Origin: Herbaspirillum sp. meg3
GTDB taxonomy: Bacteria > Pseudomonadota > Gammaproteobacteria > Burkholderiales > Burkholderiaceae_D
Direction of reading: 5' to 3'
NCBI RefSeq assembly: GCF_002257565.1
Contig: NZ_CP022736.1
Span: 124,001-188,000 of the forward strand
Length of the DNA: 64,000 nt
The stretch's first letter is position 1, and every line of letters starts with the position of its first letter. Below the pieces are notes generated by a model. The model made no database searches. It had not been told where the DNA came from and worked only from the letters and a program-made list of their open reading frames with translations. A program made the position numbers and the translations under genes. Shown one piece after another: positions 7,896 through 17,083 of the stretch.

Positions 7896-8804
7896 GTGGA
7901 AAATTTTATCATAGCCGGCCTGGCTCTCCTCTTGTTGGGGCTTGCCGGCGACGTTTGTGCAACACCGCCGGATGCGCAAGAGGCCACCTTGCCTGCGACC
8001 CATGTTGTTCCTGCAATTAGGAACGTCGCGCTGCCGACGGCACCGGCTGCGACGATTTCGAATCGCACGCTGACCCAGCTGTGGCGCTCGCCGGTGGTGT
8101 TCGACAGGGCTTTGCTGGAGACCGCTCCACGCATTGTTGCCGCGCAAGAACGACGTGGCTATCTGGGTAAGGATGACAAGATTTATGTGCAGGGAGAATT
8201 GCGCGGCGCGTCTGAATTTTGCATCGTCCGGCCGGGGCGGCATCTGTCAGACCCGGCAAGTAAAGAGCCTCTCGGCGACGAGCTTGTGCTGCTGGGGACT
8301 GCCGTACTGCAGGCACCGACGGAAGAAGGACTGCAAGGTCTTTTGATCGTGGACGCCTCGCGGGAAATCATGATCGGTGATCGTCTGCTTGCCATGCCGT
8401 TTCAGGGTGATCTTGCTGCGCTACGCGCCATCTCATCGCAGCATTCGTCATTGGCAGTTGACGCGCTGATTGTCTCTATCGCCGATGGCACCGCCCATGC
8501 AGGGCAGCACCAGATCGTGGCGATTAACAAGGGCGCGCTGGATGGCATCAGCGAGGGCAAGCTATTGCGTCTGTCTGCCGCAGCCATTCCGTTTTCACAT
8601 GACGTAGCAAAAGCAATTCCACGTACACAGCAAGCGTCGCGGATCCGACAGCTCCCGCAAGAGGAGCGTGGCCGCTTGCTGATTGTGCGTGTATTCGATC
8701 GTGTTTCGTATGGCTTGATCACACAAGCACTCGAACCGGTGCAGGTGGGGGATAAGGCGTACGCGCCACAGCAAGAAAGAACGAGCATCAAGGATGTTGA
8801 ATAA
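7896..8804 (+). CDS. Secreted protein of the dprA-linked LysM family, LysM domain missing
   Basis: 302 aa from a GTG start with GAGGGG 7 nt upstream (the frame is open further upstream but has no better start). Residues 1-24 are a signal peptide ending in VCA. From about residue 45 on it resembles the C-terminal half of the LysM-domain proteins usually encoded upstream of dprA in betaproteobacteria: APRIVAAQERR, the IMIGDRL segment and the closing RVFDRVSYGLITQALEPVQVGD. The N-terminal LysM module expected between signal peptide and this half is absent; a short Ala/Pro/Thr-rich linker stands in its place. Role probably periplasmic or cell-wall related, but unproven. Its end overlaps dprA by 11 bp. 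Confidence 0.75.
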   Translation: MENFIIAGLALLLLGLAGDVCATPPDAQEATLPATHVVPAIRNVALPTAPAATISNRTLTQLWRSPVVFDRALLETAPRIVAAQERRGYLGKDDKIYVQGELRGASEFCIVRPGRHLSDPASKEPLGDELVLLGTAVLQAPTEEGLQGLLIVDASREIMIGDRLLAMPFQGDLAALRAISSQHSSLAVDALIVSIADGTAHAGQHQIVAINKGALDGISEGKLLRLSAAAIPFSHDVAKAIPRTQQASRIRQLPQEERGRLLIVRVFDRVSYGLITQALEPVQVGDKAYAPQQERTSIKDVE

Positions 8805-9966
8805 TGCCTCTCTGAACGACACAACAGAACTCTCCGACTGGCTTCGCCTCACGCAAACCGAAGGCGTCGGCGTGGAGGTCGCCCGCCGACTGCTGACGGC
8901 GTTCGGCATGCCGTCGGATATCTTTGCCGCAGATGTCACAGCATTGAGCGCCGTCGTGACCGGGCGCATCGCACGTGCTTTGTTGAAAGCGCCGTCGGCG
9001 ATGATCCAAAACCATATCGAGCGCACCCTGGACTGGGTTGATGAACCCGGTAATCGCATCGTGACGCTGGCCGATGCCGATTATCCGCAAGCCTTGCTCA
9101 ATATTTCCGATCCGCCGGTGCTGCTCTATATAAAAGGACGTGCGGAATTGCTTGCCGCAACATCGCTGGCGGTTGTCGGCAGTCGCAATGCCACGACACA
9201 AGGTATTCAGAACAGTGAACATTTTTCCGATGCGGCCAGCCGTGCCGGGCTGACCATCGTATCGGGCCTGGCGCTCGGCATCGATGCCGCCGCACATCAG
9301 GGTGGCTTGCGCGGCTTTGGTTCGACCGTTGCGGTGATCGGCACCGGCCTGGATATCGTCTATCCGGCGCGCAATCGCACTCTCGCGCATCGTCTCGCAG
9401 AAGAGGGCTGTATCGTCAGCGAATATCCGCTCGGCATGCCACCGATTGCCAGCAATTTTCCACGTCGCAACCGGATCATTTCAGGATTGTCGCGTGCCGT
9501 GCTGGTGGTGGAAGCCGCCGCGCAATCAGGCTCGCTGATCACGGCGAGAATGGCCGCGGAGCAGGGGCGCGATGTGTTTGCGATTCCCGGCTCAATTCAT
9601 TCGCCATTGTCCAAAGGCTGTCACTTGTTGATCAAGCAAGGCGCCAAGCTGGTCGAGTCGGCGGAAGATATTCTCGAAGAACTGGGGAAGTTGCCGCTGT
9701 CGTCGCCATCGCGCTTGTCCTTGCCGTCGCTATTACCACCGTCGTCATTGCATGCGGCATCGTCAACATCAACCAGTTCGACGCCCACGAATAATCGCGA
9801 AGACGACGTCGTCTTGCGAGCAATGGGTTTCGATCCGATTGCGGGTGACATGTTGAGCATGCGCAGCGGATTTGATGCCGCTGCGTTGAACGCGCATTTG
9901 CTGACGTTGGAGATGGAGGGTGTTGTCGAATGTTTACCGGGAGGCTTGTATCGTCGTATAAATTAA
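8794..9966 (+). CDS. dprA: DNA-processing protein DprA
   Basis: 390 aa. DprA binds incoming single-stranded DNA and loads RecA in natural transformation. An N-terminal SAM-like region (1-75) precedes the Rossmann-like DprA core: LAVVGSRNATTQG near 128, SGLALGIDAAAH, GTGLDIVYP, FPRRNRIISGLS and EAAAQSGSLITARMAAEQGRDVFAIPG. A Ser/Thr/Pro-rich linker of about 45 residues (roughly 300-335) leads to a C-terminal winged helix (ending GLYRRIN), which recruits other factors in some species. It overlaps the preceding gene by 11 bp, suggesting coupling, and is followed by smg as in many proteobacteria. Confidence 0.95.
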   Translation: MLNNASLNDTTELSDWLRLTQTEGVGVEVARRLLTAFGMPSDIFAADVTALSAVVTGRIARALLKAPSAMIQNHIERTLDWVDEPGNRIVTLADADYPQALLNISDPPVLLYIKGRAELLAATSLAVVGSRNATTQGIQNSEHFSDAASRAGLTIVSGLALGIDAAAHQGGLRGFGSTVAVIGTGLDIVYPARNRTLAHRLAEEGCIVSEYPLGMPPIASNFPRRNRIISGLSRAVLVVEAAAQSGSLITARMAAEQGRDVFAIPGSIHSPLSKGCHLLIKQGAKLVESAEDILEELGKLPLSSPSRLSLPSLLPPSSLHAASSTSTSSTPTNNREDDVVLRAMGFDPIAGDMLSMRSGFDAAALNAHLLTLEMEGVVECLPGGLYRRIN

Positions 9967-10088
9967 ACGACAACACGACGTGGCAATGTTCGAACGGCAA
10001 TCAAAAGATATTCAGCGAAAATTTGAAAATCCTGCCATACTGGATTCGTAGACTTGTGTTGTGTCAACCTTCGCGATAGAGTATAGCC

Positions 10089-10565
10089 ATGTTTGACGTC
10101 CTTGTTTATCTGTACGAAACCTACTATCGCCCCGATGCCTGCCCTGAACCAGCGGCCTTGGTCAAGAAATTGACCGCCATTGGTTTTGAGGATGAGGAAA
10201 TCACGCGAGCCCTCGGTTGGCTGACCGATCTGGAAGAAGCCAATCACGAATTCGCTGATCAGTATCCTCAGCAAACCGCCTTCTCCTTCGGTATCCGCAT
10301 TTACGCCACGCAAGAAATGGACGTATTGGGTACGGAAGCCGTCGGTTTCATCCAGTTCCTCGAATCCGCCAAAATGCTCAACGCCGTCCAGCGAGAAATC
10401 GTTATCGAACGTGCATTGGCAATCGGCGATACGCCCGTCTCGCTGGAAAAACTCAAGGTCATCGTATTGATGGTTTTGTGGAGCCAGGGCAAGGAACCGG
10501 ACGGTTTGATGTTCGATGAACTGTTCCTCGATGAAGACGACGACGAACCGCGTCTGCTGCACTAA
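10089..10565 (+). CDS. smg: Smg family protein (DUF494)
   Basis: 158 aa with the characteristic opening MFDVLVYLYETY, and an acidic C-terminus (ELFLDEDDDEP). Function unknown, but the gene is conserved between dprA and a topoisomerase or topoisomerase zinc-ribbon gene in many proteobacteria, as here. It starts 122 bp after dprA, so it may share the transcript or have its own promoter. Confidence 0.93.
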   Translation: MFDVLVYLYETYYRPDACPEPAALVKKLTAIGFEDEEITRALGWLTDLEEANHEFADQYPQQTAFSFGIRIYATQEMDVLGTEAVGFIQFLESAKMLNAVQREIVIERALAIGDTPVSLEKLKVIVLMVLWSQGKEPDGLMFDELFLDEDDDEPRLLH

Positions 10566-10706
10566 ATCAGGTCGTTATTTTCCTGACTTTGCCTTGTCCG
10601 GCGCGTCTGTCGGCAACCACAGGCGAGCCGTCGTGCTTGCCGTTTCTTCCGCATCGCGCTTATCATTCCCCCGCAATCCTCGAATATTAGCTACTATATA
10701 AAAAGC

Positions 10707-10726
10707 ATATTGCCAATACGCAATAT
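10707..10726. promoter_or_regulatory. Short palindrome in the topoisomerase III upstream region
   Basis: ATATTGC-N6-GCAATAT, a perfect 7-bp inverted repeat in an AT-rich stretch of the 245-bp gap between smg and topB. An A/T-rich -10-like TATATA lies just upstream (about 10695). It could be an operator or promoter element. Nothing else is evident in this gap. Confidence 0.35.
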
Positions 10727-10810
10727 AAATTTTGTCAGGCCGCCTCATTTTGGTGCTGCCCGGCAAGTAGCTGACGACCACACTTTGTATCCTCTTTTGA
10801 GATCACATTT

Positions 10811-13462
10811 ATGAGCAAGACCCTCATCATTGCCGAGAAGCCCTCTGTCGCGAACGATATCGCGAAGACGCTCGGCGGCTTTACCAAGCACGATGAGTAT
10901 TTCGAATCCGACGAATACGTACTGTCCTCCGCCGTCGGTCACCTGCTGGAAATCGCGGTGCCCGAGGAATACGACGTCAAACGCGGCAAATGGACCTTCA
11001 CGCATCTGCCGATGATTCCGCCGCACTTTGCGCTCAACCCTATCGCCAAGACCGAGTCGCGCCTCAAAGCGCTGAACAAGCTCATCAAGCGCAAGGACGT
11101 CACCGGCCTGATCAACGCATGCGACGCCGGGCGAGAAGGCGAATTGATTTTTCGCCTGATCGCGCAATACACCAAAGCCAAGCAACCGGTGCAGCGCCTG
11201 TGGTTGCAATCGATGACGCCGGGCGCGATTCGCGACGGCTTCGCCAATCTGCGCAAGGATGAAGACATGCTGCCGCTGGCCGACGCCGCCCGTTGCCGCA
11301 GCGAAGCGGACTGGCTGATTGGCATCAACGGCACACGCGCCATGACCGCTTTCAATTCGAAAGAAGGTGGCTTCTACCTGACCACTGTCGGCCGCGTGCA
11401 AACACCGACCCTGTCGATCGTGGTCGAGCGCGAAGAGAAGATCAAGAAGTTCGTCTCCCGTGATTTTTGGGAAGTGCGCGGCGAGTTCGTCTGCGCCGCC
11501 GGCATCTATGAAGGCCGCTGGCTCGACAAGATGCACAAGAAGGACGAGAACGATCCTGAGAAGCGTCCTGAGCGTCTGTGGAGCAAAGCCGCTGCCGAAT
11601 CCATCGTCGCCGCCTGCCGCGGCAAGATCGGCACCGTCACGGAAGAATCCAAGCCGACCACGCAAATGGCACCCGGCCTGTTTGACCTGACCAGCCTGCA
11701 ACGCGAAGCCAACTCGCGCTTCGGCTTCTCGGCCAAGAACACGCTCGGTCTGGCGCAGGCCCTGTACGAAAAGCACAAGGTCCTGACCTATCCGCGTACC
11801 GATTCGCGCCATCTGCCGGAAGACTACCTGCAAACCGTCAAGGAAACGATGGAGTCGCTGTCCGAGAACAATAACTACCACCAGTTCTCCAAGCAGATCC
11901 TCAAGCAGGGTTGGGTCAAGCCGAACAAGCGCATCTTCGATAACACCAAGATCAGCGATCACTTTGCGATCATCCCGACCACGCAAGTCCCGAAGAACCT
12001 GTCCGAGCCGGAACAAAAACTGTACGACCTGGTGACACGCCGCTTCATGGCAGTGTTCTTCCCGGCGGCAGAGTTCCAGGTCACCACGCGCTTCACTGAA
12101 GTCTCCGGCCATCAGTTCAAGACTGAAGGCAAGGTCATGACCAACCCGGGCTGGCTGGCGATCTACGGCAAGGACATCGTCGACGAGAAAGACGAAAACA
12201 GCGGTACGCTGGTTGCCGTCGCCAAGGACGAAAAGGTCAAGACCGACAAGGTTACCGCCAACGCGCTGGTCACCAAACCACCTGCACGCTATACCGAAGC
12301 AACGCTGCTGTCCGCCATGGAAGGCGCCGGCAAGCTGATCGACTCAGACGAACTGCGCGAAGCGATGGCCGGCAAGGGCCTCGGCACGCCGGCAACGCGC
12401 GCTGCCATCATCGAAGGTCTGCTGAACGAAAAATACCTGCTGCGCGAAGGCCGCGAAATGATGCCGACCGCCAAGGCGTTCCAGCTCATGACGCTGCTGC
12501 ACGGCCTCGGCGTGGACGAGCTGACCGAGCCTGAACTGACCGGCGAATGGGAACAAAAGCTGGCGCAGATGGAACGCGGCAAGATCAGCCGTGAAGAGTT
12601 CATGCGCGAGATCGCCCAGATGACGCAAGTCATCGTCAAGCGCGCCAAGGAATACGACAACGACACCATCCCCGGCGATTACGCAACATTGAAGACGCCT
12701 TGCCCGAACTGCGGCAGCGTGGTGAAGGAAAACTATCGCCGTTTCGCCTGCACCAAGTGCGAATTCTCGATGAGCAAGACGCCGGCCGGTCGTCAGTTTG
12801 AAATTCCGGAAGTGGAAGAACTGCTGGCCAATCGCACCATCGGTCCGCTGCAAGGTTTCCGCTCCAAGATGGGCCGTCCGTTCGCGGCGATCCTGAAGAT
12901 TTCACGTGACGAAGAAATCAAAAATTTCAAGCTTGAGTTCGACTTCGGCCAGAATGACGGCGAAGGTGAAGGCGGTGAACCGGTTGACTTCAGCGAACAG
13001 ACACCACTCGGCCCTTGTCCGAAATGCGGCAGCGGCGTCTACGAAATGGGTCTGGCTTATGTTTGCGAAAAACAGGTCGCCAAGCCAAAGGCATGCGATT
13101 TCCGTAGCGGCCGTATCATCCTTCAGCAAGAAATCCTGCCGGAGCAAATGGCCAAGCTGCTCAACGAAGGCAAGACCGATTTGTTGCCGGGCTTCATCTC
13201 GCAACGTACACGTCGCCCGTTCAAGGCATTCCTGGCCCGTGGTAAGGACGGCAAGATCAGCTTCGAGTTTGAAGAGCGTAAAGCCAAGGCGCCAGCCAAG
13301 GGCAAAGCTGCAACAGCCGCAGCAGAAGGCGACGATGCCGAAACGACTGCCACTGCCAAGGCCAAACCATCCGCAGCAGCGAAGAAGCCCGCCGCCAAGA
13401 AACCTGCAGCAGTAAAGAAGCCTGCCGCTAAAAAGGCCGCTCCGAAAAAAGCTGCCGCGTAA
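10811..13462 (+). CDS. topB: DNA topoisomerase III (type IA)
   Basis: 883 aa. It relaxes and decatenates DNA by a single-strand break. The TOPRIM domain has Glu9 in IIAEKPSVA (the topoisomerase III style) and D105-A-G-R-E-G. The active-site tyrosine is Tyr327 in LTYPRTDSRHLP. After the type IA core come two zinc-ribbon-like segments (CPNCG...CTKC around residue 635-655, CPKCGSG...C around 737-760). The last 60 residues are a Lys/Ala/Pro-rich, histone H1-like tail that should bind DNA nonspecifically. The gene follows smg and ends at a strong terminator. Confidence 0.92.
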   Translation: MSKTLIIAEKPSVANDIAKTLGGFTKHDEYFESDEYVLSSAVGHLLEIAVPEEYDVKRGKWTFTHLPMIPPHFALNPIAKTESRLKALNKLIKRKDVTGLINACDAGREGELIFRLIAQYTKAKQPVQRLWLQSMTPGAIRDGFANLRKDEDMLPLADAARCRSEADWLIGINGTRAMTAFNSKEGGFYLTTVGRVQTPTLSIVVEREEKIKKFVSRDFWEVRGEFVCAAGIYEGRWLDKMHKKDENDPEKRPERLWSKAAAESIVAACRGKIGTVTEESKPTTQMAPGLFDLTSLQREANSRFGFSAKNTLGLAQALYEKHKVLTYPRTDSRHLPEDYLQTVKETMESLSENNNYHQFSKQILKQGWVKPNKRIFDNTKISDHFAIIPTTQVPKNLSEPEQKLYDLVTRRFMAVFFPAAEFQVTTRFTEVSGHQFKTEGKVMTNPGWLAIYGKDIVDEKDENSGTLVAVAKDEKVKTDKVTANALVTKPPARYTEATLLSAMEGAGKLIDSDELREAMAGKGLGTPATRAAIIEGLLNEKYLLREGREMMPTAKAFQLMTLLHGLGVDELTEPELTGEWEQKLAQMERGKISREEFMREIAQMTQVIVKRAKEYDNDTIPGDYATLKTPCPNCGSVVKENYRRFACTKCEFSMSKTPAGRQFEIPEVEELLANRTIGPLQGFRSKMGRPFAAILKISRDEEIKNFKLEFDFGQNDGEGEGGEPVDFSEQTPLGPCPKCGSGVYEMGLAYVCEKQVAKPKACDFRSGRIILQQEILPEQMAKLLNEGKTDLLPGFISQRTRRPFKAFLARGKDGKISFEFEERKAKAPAKGKAATAAAEGDDAETTATAKAKPSAAAKKPAAKKPAAVKKPAAKKAAPKKAAA

Positions 13463-13501
13463 TCGAAAGCTTACGCGAGCGGTTTTCTTCCGCGCACAAA
13501 A

Positions 13502-13527
13502 AAGCCCTCGTTATCGAGGGCTTTTTT
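13502..13527 (+). terminator. Intrinsic terminator after topB (bidirectional)
   Basis: Stem AAGCCCTCG/CGAGGGCTT with loop TTAT, preceded by A-rich sequence and followed by T6. It also faces the convergent xth gene. Confidence 0.9.
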
Positions 13528-13576
13528 ATTGCCGCCGGCGAAGCGCGAGCAACGCTTAAGCGGCATACAAAGGCGA

Positions 13577-14353
13577 TCAGCCCTTGTAATCAATCGTCAG
13601 CGGTGCATGATCCGAGAAGCGTTCTTCCTTGTAGATCGCAGCCGTCTTCGCCTTCTTGGCGATACCGGCAGTCGCGATGTGATAGTCGATGCGCCAACCC
13701 ACGTTGTTGGCCCAGGCCTGGCCGCGATTGCTCCACCAGGTGTAGGCGTCGCCGGTGGTTTCAGGATGGATGGTGCGGTACACGTCCACCAGGCCCAGCT
13801 CATCGAACACGCGTGTCAGCCAGGCGCGTTCTTCCGGCAGGAAGCCCGAGTTCTTCTGGTTGCTCTTCCAGTTCTTGAGGTCGATCTCTTTGTGCGCGAT
13901 GTTCCAGTCACCGCAGATGACGATCTCGCGGCCGCTGTCCTTCAACTCCTGCAAGTGCGGCAAGAACACTTCCATGAAGCGAAACTTCGCCTGCTGGCGT
14001 TCTTCGCTCGACGAACCAGACGGGCAATACAGCGAGATCACCGTGATGTCGCCGAAGTCGCACTCGACATAGCGGCCTTCATCGTCGAACTCCTTGGTGC
14101 CAAAACCGATACGCACAGCGTCAGGTTTGCGTTTGCTGTACAGGCCGACACCGGAGTAACCCTTCTTCTCCGCGTAGTGAAAATGGCCGACATAACCCTT
14201 CGGCGTCAGAAAATCTTCTGTCATGTCGGCTTCCTGCGCCTTGAGCTCTTGCACGCAGATGAAGTCGGCGGATTCCTTGGCCATCCACTCGAAGAAACCC
14301 TTTTTGGCGGCGGAGCGGATGCCGTTGAGATTGGCGGAGACGATTTTTGGCAT
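13577..14353 (-). CDS. xth: Exodeoxyribonuclease III
   Basis: 258 aa from MPKIVSANLNG (15 more upstream residues are open but not family-like). AP endonuclease and 3'-5' exonuclease in base excision repair. The endonuclease/exonuclease/phosphatase motifs are present: ANLNGIRSA (Asn ligand), CVQELKAQ (metal Glu), SLYCPSG, ICGDWNIAHKEIDL (Asp/Asn pair), WRIDYHIA and the closing SDHAPLTID with catalytic Asp-His. It is divergent from pyrE with 127 bp between the starts, a common arrangement in betaproteobacteria, and convergent with topB. Confidence 0.94.
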   Translation of the reverse strand: MPKIVSANLNGIRSAAKKGFFEWMAKESADFICVQELKAQEADMTEDFLTPKGYVGHFHYAEKKGYSGVGLYSKRKPDAVRIGFGTKEFDDEGRYVECDFGDITVISLYCPSGSSSEERQQAKFRFMEVFLPHLQELKDSGREIVICGDWNIAHKEIDLKNWKSNQKNSGFLPEERAWLTRVFDELGLVDVYRTIHPETTGDAYTWWSNRGQAWANNVGWRIDYHIATAGIAKKAKTAAIYKEERFSDHAPLTIDYKG

Positions 14354-14480
14354 GGGGAAACTCACGTAAAAGTCAGGCGCGTAGCATACCTGATTCATTT
14401 AAAATGTGGGTCTTTGCAAGCCAGCGCTGTCGGGCGGCAGCGCGCGGGTTTCTCCGCAGACAATTTTTCGGGAATATATT

Positions 14481-15143
14481 TTGAGCAACTTACGACAAGA
14501 ATTCATTGAGTTCGCCGTCTCCGCAGGCGTACTGCGCTTCGGCGAGTTCATCACCAAGGCGGGCCGCACCTCGCCGTACTTCTTCAATGCCGGCCTGTTC
14601 AACGAAGGCGCCGCGCTGGCCAAGGTCGCGCAGTTCTACGCGCAGACGCTGCAAGCGTCGGGGGTGGAATACGACATGCTCTTCGGCCCCGCCTACAAGG
14701 GCATCACGCTGGCGTCCGCCACCGCCGTCGCATTGGCGGGCCACGGGCGCAATGTGCCTTTCGCCTACAACCGCAAAGAAGCCAAGGACCACGGTGAAGG
14801 CGGCACCATCGTCGGCGCCAAGTTGCAAGGTCGCGTAGTCATCATTGACGACGTCATCTCGGCAGGCACCTCGGTGCGCGAATCGGTCGACATGATCCGC
14901 GCAGCAGGCGCGACCCCATGCGCCGTCCTGATCGCACTCGACCGCATGGAGCGCTCCGGCAAAGACGACGCCTTGTCGGCCCATTCTGCCGTGCAAGAAG
15001 TCGCCAAGGCCTACGACATGCCCGTGATCTCCATCGGCAACCTTAACGACCTGTTGGAATACCTGGCCCACGCCGGCGCCGACGCGCAACTCTCGCAATA
15101 CAAGGATGCTGTGGCCGCGTATCGCACGCGTTACGGCGTCTAA
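14481..15143 (+). CDS. pyrE: Orotate phosphoribosyltransferase
   Basis: 220 aa. It converts orotate and PRPP to orotidine 5'-phosphate in pyrimidine synthesis. The PRPP-binding motif VVIIDDVISAGTSVRES is intact, as are the orotate/PRPP loop residues AYNRKEAKDHGEGG. I chose the TTG at 14481 because the family starts with xNLRQEFIEFA and a GGGA lies about 9 nt upstream; an ATG 25 codons earlier gives a foreign extension. A TTG start implies modest translation. A strong terminator follows. Confidence 0.94.
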   Translation: MSNLRQEFIEFAVSAGVLRFGEFITKAGRTSPYFFNAGLFNEGAALAKVAQFYAQTLQASGVEYDMLFGPAYKGITLASATAVALAGHGRNVPFAYNRKEAKDHGEGGTIVGAKLQGRVVIIDDVISAGTSVRESVDMIRAAGATPCAVLIALDRMERSGKDDALSAHSAVQEVAKAYDMPVISIGNLNDLLEYLAHAGADAQLSQYKDAVAAYRTRYGV

Positions 15144-15221
15144 AATCCGATGTGACCGGATGCCGGTCTGCTACCTCTTGGGTGCAGCGGGTGTCTCATC
15201 GATGGCGTCATGGCCGCAAAA

Positions 15222-15250
15222 AACAATGCCCCTCACGGGGCATTGTTTTT
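15222..15250. terminator. Bidirectional intrinsic terminator after pyrE
   Basis: An 11-bp stem (AACAATGCCCC paired with GGGGCATTGTT, loop TCAC) flanked by A's and T5. It serves pyrE and, in the other direction, the LapA-domain gene. Confidence 0.9.
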
Positions 15251-15293
15251 GAAAGAAGAAAAAACAGCGGATTGAAAGAAGGAGTAGTGAGGC

Positions 15294-15800
15294 TCAGATC
15301 GCCTTGATGCCGACAGCACTCACTCCAACACCATGTCGTTGCAGACGATCATCCAGTTCGCCGATCTGCGCAGCGACAGCGTTTTCCGTCAGCTGGCCGC
15401 GTTGCTGAATATCTTGCTGCACCGACTCCAGCTTGTTGGTCAACGCGCTCAGGTGAGCGTTCTGACGTTGCTGCAGCTGCTGCAATTCACTTTGCAGATA
15501 GCCGCGCAATTCGATGAAGCGTGACTTCTCAGCCTGGTCAGCCAGATCGCGTTGTGTATCAAGCTGCTTGGTCAGACGGCGCGTCTCAAACAGCACACTG
15601 GTCTGCAACGCCATCACATACATCAGAAAGACCGCCGTCAGCACGATCACCACGCCCAGCATCACCAGCCCCAGCGGCGCCTGAAAATCCGTGAACACCA
15701 GCGTCAACTGCGTGGGCGCCAAAAAAGCCCCCCAGTTCACAGCGGCAAAAATGCCAACCAGCGCCAATACGACGATCATGAAAGTTGTCCGGAATTTCAT
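15294..15800 (-). CDS. LapA-domain inner-membrane protein
   Basis: 168 aa with two membrane segments (about residues 6-28 and 42-66), separated by a loop, in the LapA-domain pattern (AVNWGAF after the first helix). The rest, about 75-150, is a Gln-rich coiled coil (QRDLADQAEKSRFIELRGYL and following heptads). LapA/YciS of E. coli works with LapB in controlling lipopolysaccharide synthesis; this protein is longer and its role is not established. AGGAG lies 7 nt upstream of the start. It stands alone between two terminators. Confidence 0.8.
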   Translation of the reverse strand: MKFRTTFMIVVLALVGIFAAVNWGAFLAPTQLTLVFTDFQAPLGLVMLGVVIVLTAVFLMYVMALQTSVLFETRRLTKQLDTQRDLADQAEKSRFIELRGYLQSELQQLQQRQNAHLSALTNKLESVQQDIQQRGQLTENAVAAQIGELDDRLQRHGVGVSAVGIKAI

Positions 15801-15902
15801 TGCTTTCTCCTAATGTTGTTTGAATAATGCGGCGGATGCAATTTGGACATGATGCGATGAGCTGCGTTCCTTATTCAATGGCAACAATGCAAGATTGCTA
15901 AT

Positions 15903-15929
15903 AAAAAAGCCCTCAAACGAGGGCTTTTT
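15903..15929. terminator. Bidirectional intrinsic terminator
   Basis: Stem AAGCCCTC/GAGGGCTT, loop AAAC, with A-run upstream and T5 downstream. It lies just upstream of the LapA-domain gene's start and 55 bp past the end of the leftward dioxygenase gene, which it can terminate only if read from the other side, so its main client is uncertain. Confidence 0.75.
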
Positions 15930-15983
15930 GCGACACAGTTCTACCTATTCATTGCCAAGATAGTAATAATTCAACGATATACC

Positions 15984-16883
15984 TTAAAACGGCACATCGC
16001 CTTCCACCGTTGTGCGATACAGCGTGCGGCGCAAATGCTGCGGCGTGATTGCTGCGTAATGCACGGTGCTGCGGTTATCCCAGAACACGATATCGTGCGC
16101 GCGCCATTTGTGCGTATAGACGTTCTCCGCGCGAATGGTGTGCTCATGCAAAAACTTCAACAGCGCATCGCTCTCATCTTTCGGTATCCCCACGATATGC
16201 GACGTAAAGCCTTCGCTCACAAACAAGGCCTTGCGACCGTTTTCCGGATGCGTGCGAATGATCGGATGTTCGACCTCAGGCACGTCGTCGATCTGCTTCT
16301 GCGTCAGGTCAGGACGCCATGGCGTCAGCGCCTGCAATCGGCGATAACGATACACATAAGAATGCACCGCTTTGCGACCCTGCAGCGTCTGCTTCACATC
16401 CGCCGGTAAGGTGTCATAGGCGTTGAACATGTTGGCGTACAGCGTATCGCCCTGTTCCGGCGGCAGCTCCTGCGCATGCAACAGCGACCCAAGGCTAGGC
16501 TTGGGCATGTACGACAGATCCGAGTGCCAGTCGGCACCGGCATCCACCAGACCGATCGGCTGGCCGTTCTCGACCACGTTGGACACAATCAGAATTTCCG
16601 GATGCTGCTTCAGATGAAAACGATTCAGCACATGCACCTGCAGCGGCCCGAAGCGGCGGCTAAACGCCACATGCTGCTCCGGCGTAATACGCTGATTGCG
16701 AAATACCACCAGGCCATGCTTCACCAGCGCTGCGCGGATCGTGGCGACGTCTTGTGCGGAGACAGGCAGATTCAGATCCAGCCCGTTGATCTCGGCGCCA
16801 AGCGGGCCGTCAAAAGAGCGGATGCTGAAATCCTGTTCCTCAGTTTCTGTAGGGCGTTGCAGTAATGCGGTTGCGCTGGACAT
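15984..16883 (-). CDS. TauD/TfdA family 2-oxoglutarate-dependent dioxygenase
   Basis: 299 aa from ATG at MSSATALLQR (a GTG ten codons upstream is an alternative). The Fe(II) triad is visible: His120 and Asp122 in DWHSDLSY, and His275 in RSTVHYAA; Arg286/Arg290 in LRRTLYRTTVEG would bind 2-oxoglutarate. Family members oxidise taurine, alkyl sulfates or aryloxyalkanoates; the substrate here cannot be named, since no transporter is adjacent. The gene is monocistronic as far as the sequence shows. Confidence 0.85.
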   Translation of the reverse strand: MSSATALLQRPTETEEQDFSIRSFDGPLGAEINGLDLNLPVSAQDVATIRAALVKHGLVVFRNQRITPEQHVAFSRRFGPLQVHVLNRFHLKQHPEILIVSNVVENGQPIGLVDAGADWHSDLSYMPKPSLGSLLHAQELPPEQGDTLYANMFNAYDTLPADVKQTLQGRKAVHSYVYRYRRLQALTPWRPDLTQKQIDDVPEVEHPIIRTHPENGRKALFVSEGFTSHIVGIPKDESDALLKFLHEHTIRAENVYTHKWRAHDIVFWDNRSTVHYAAITPQHLRRTLYRTTVEGDVPF

Positions 16884-17083
16884 GTCGGTGCTGGCTCCGT
16901 GAAAAGGCGGCACACGTCATAGGATGGGGATGGCGGCTCCGCCTTGAGTAAGGCTAAGAAAGGCATTACACCGCGAGGGAGGTGGCGCTATCAACGAATA
17001 AGTTTGTATATCAATATGCGATTTTTGAGTTTCAACTCTCTGTTATGCCAGATGTCTCATCGAGAAGTTGCCTAGCCTGGACC

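Noticed and set aside
10745..12112. 455-codon open frame on the minus strand
   Set aside because: Antisense to topoisomerase III; composition typical of a codon-bias shadow.
16982..17083. Longer N-terminal extension of the frameshifted small gene (from GTG at 16982)
   Set aside because: The extra 34 residues are not like the family start, and the ATG at 17084 begins directly with the acidic conserved part.
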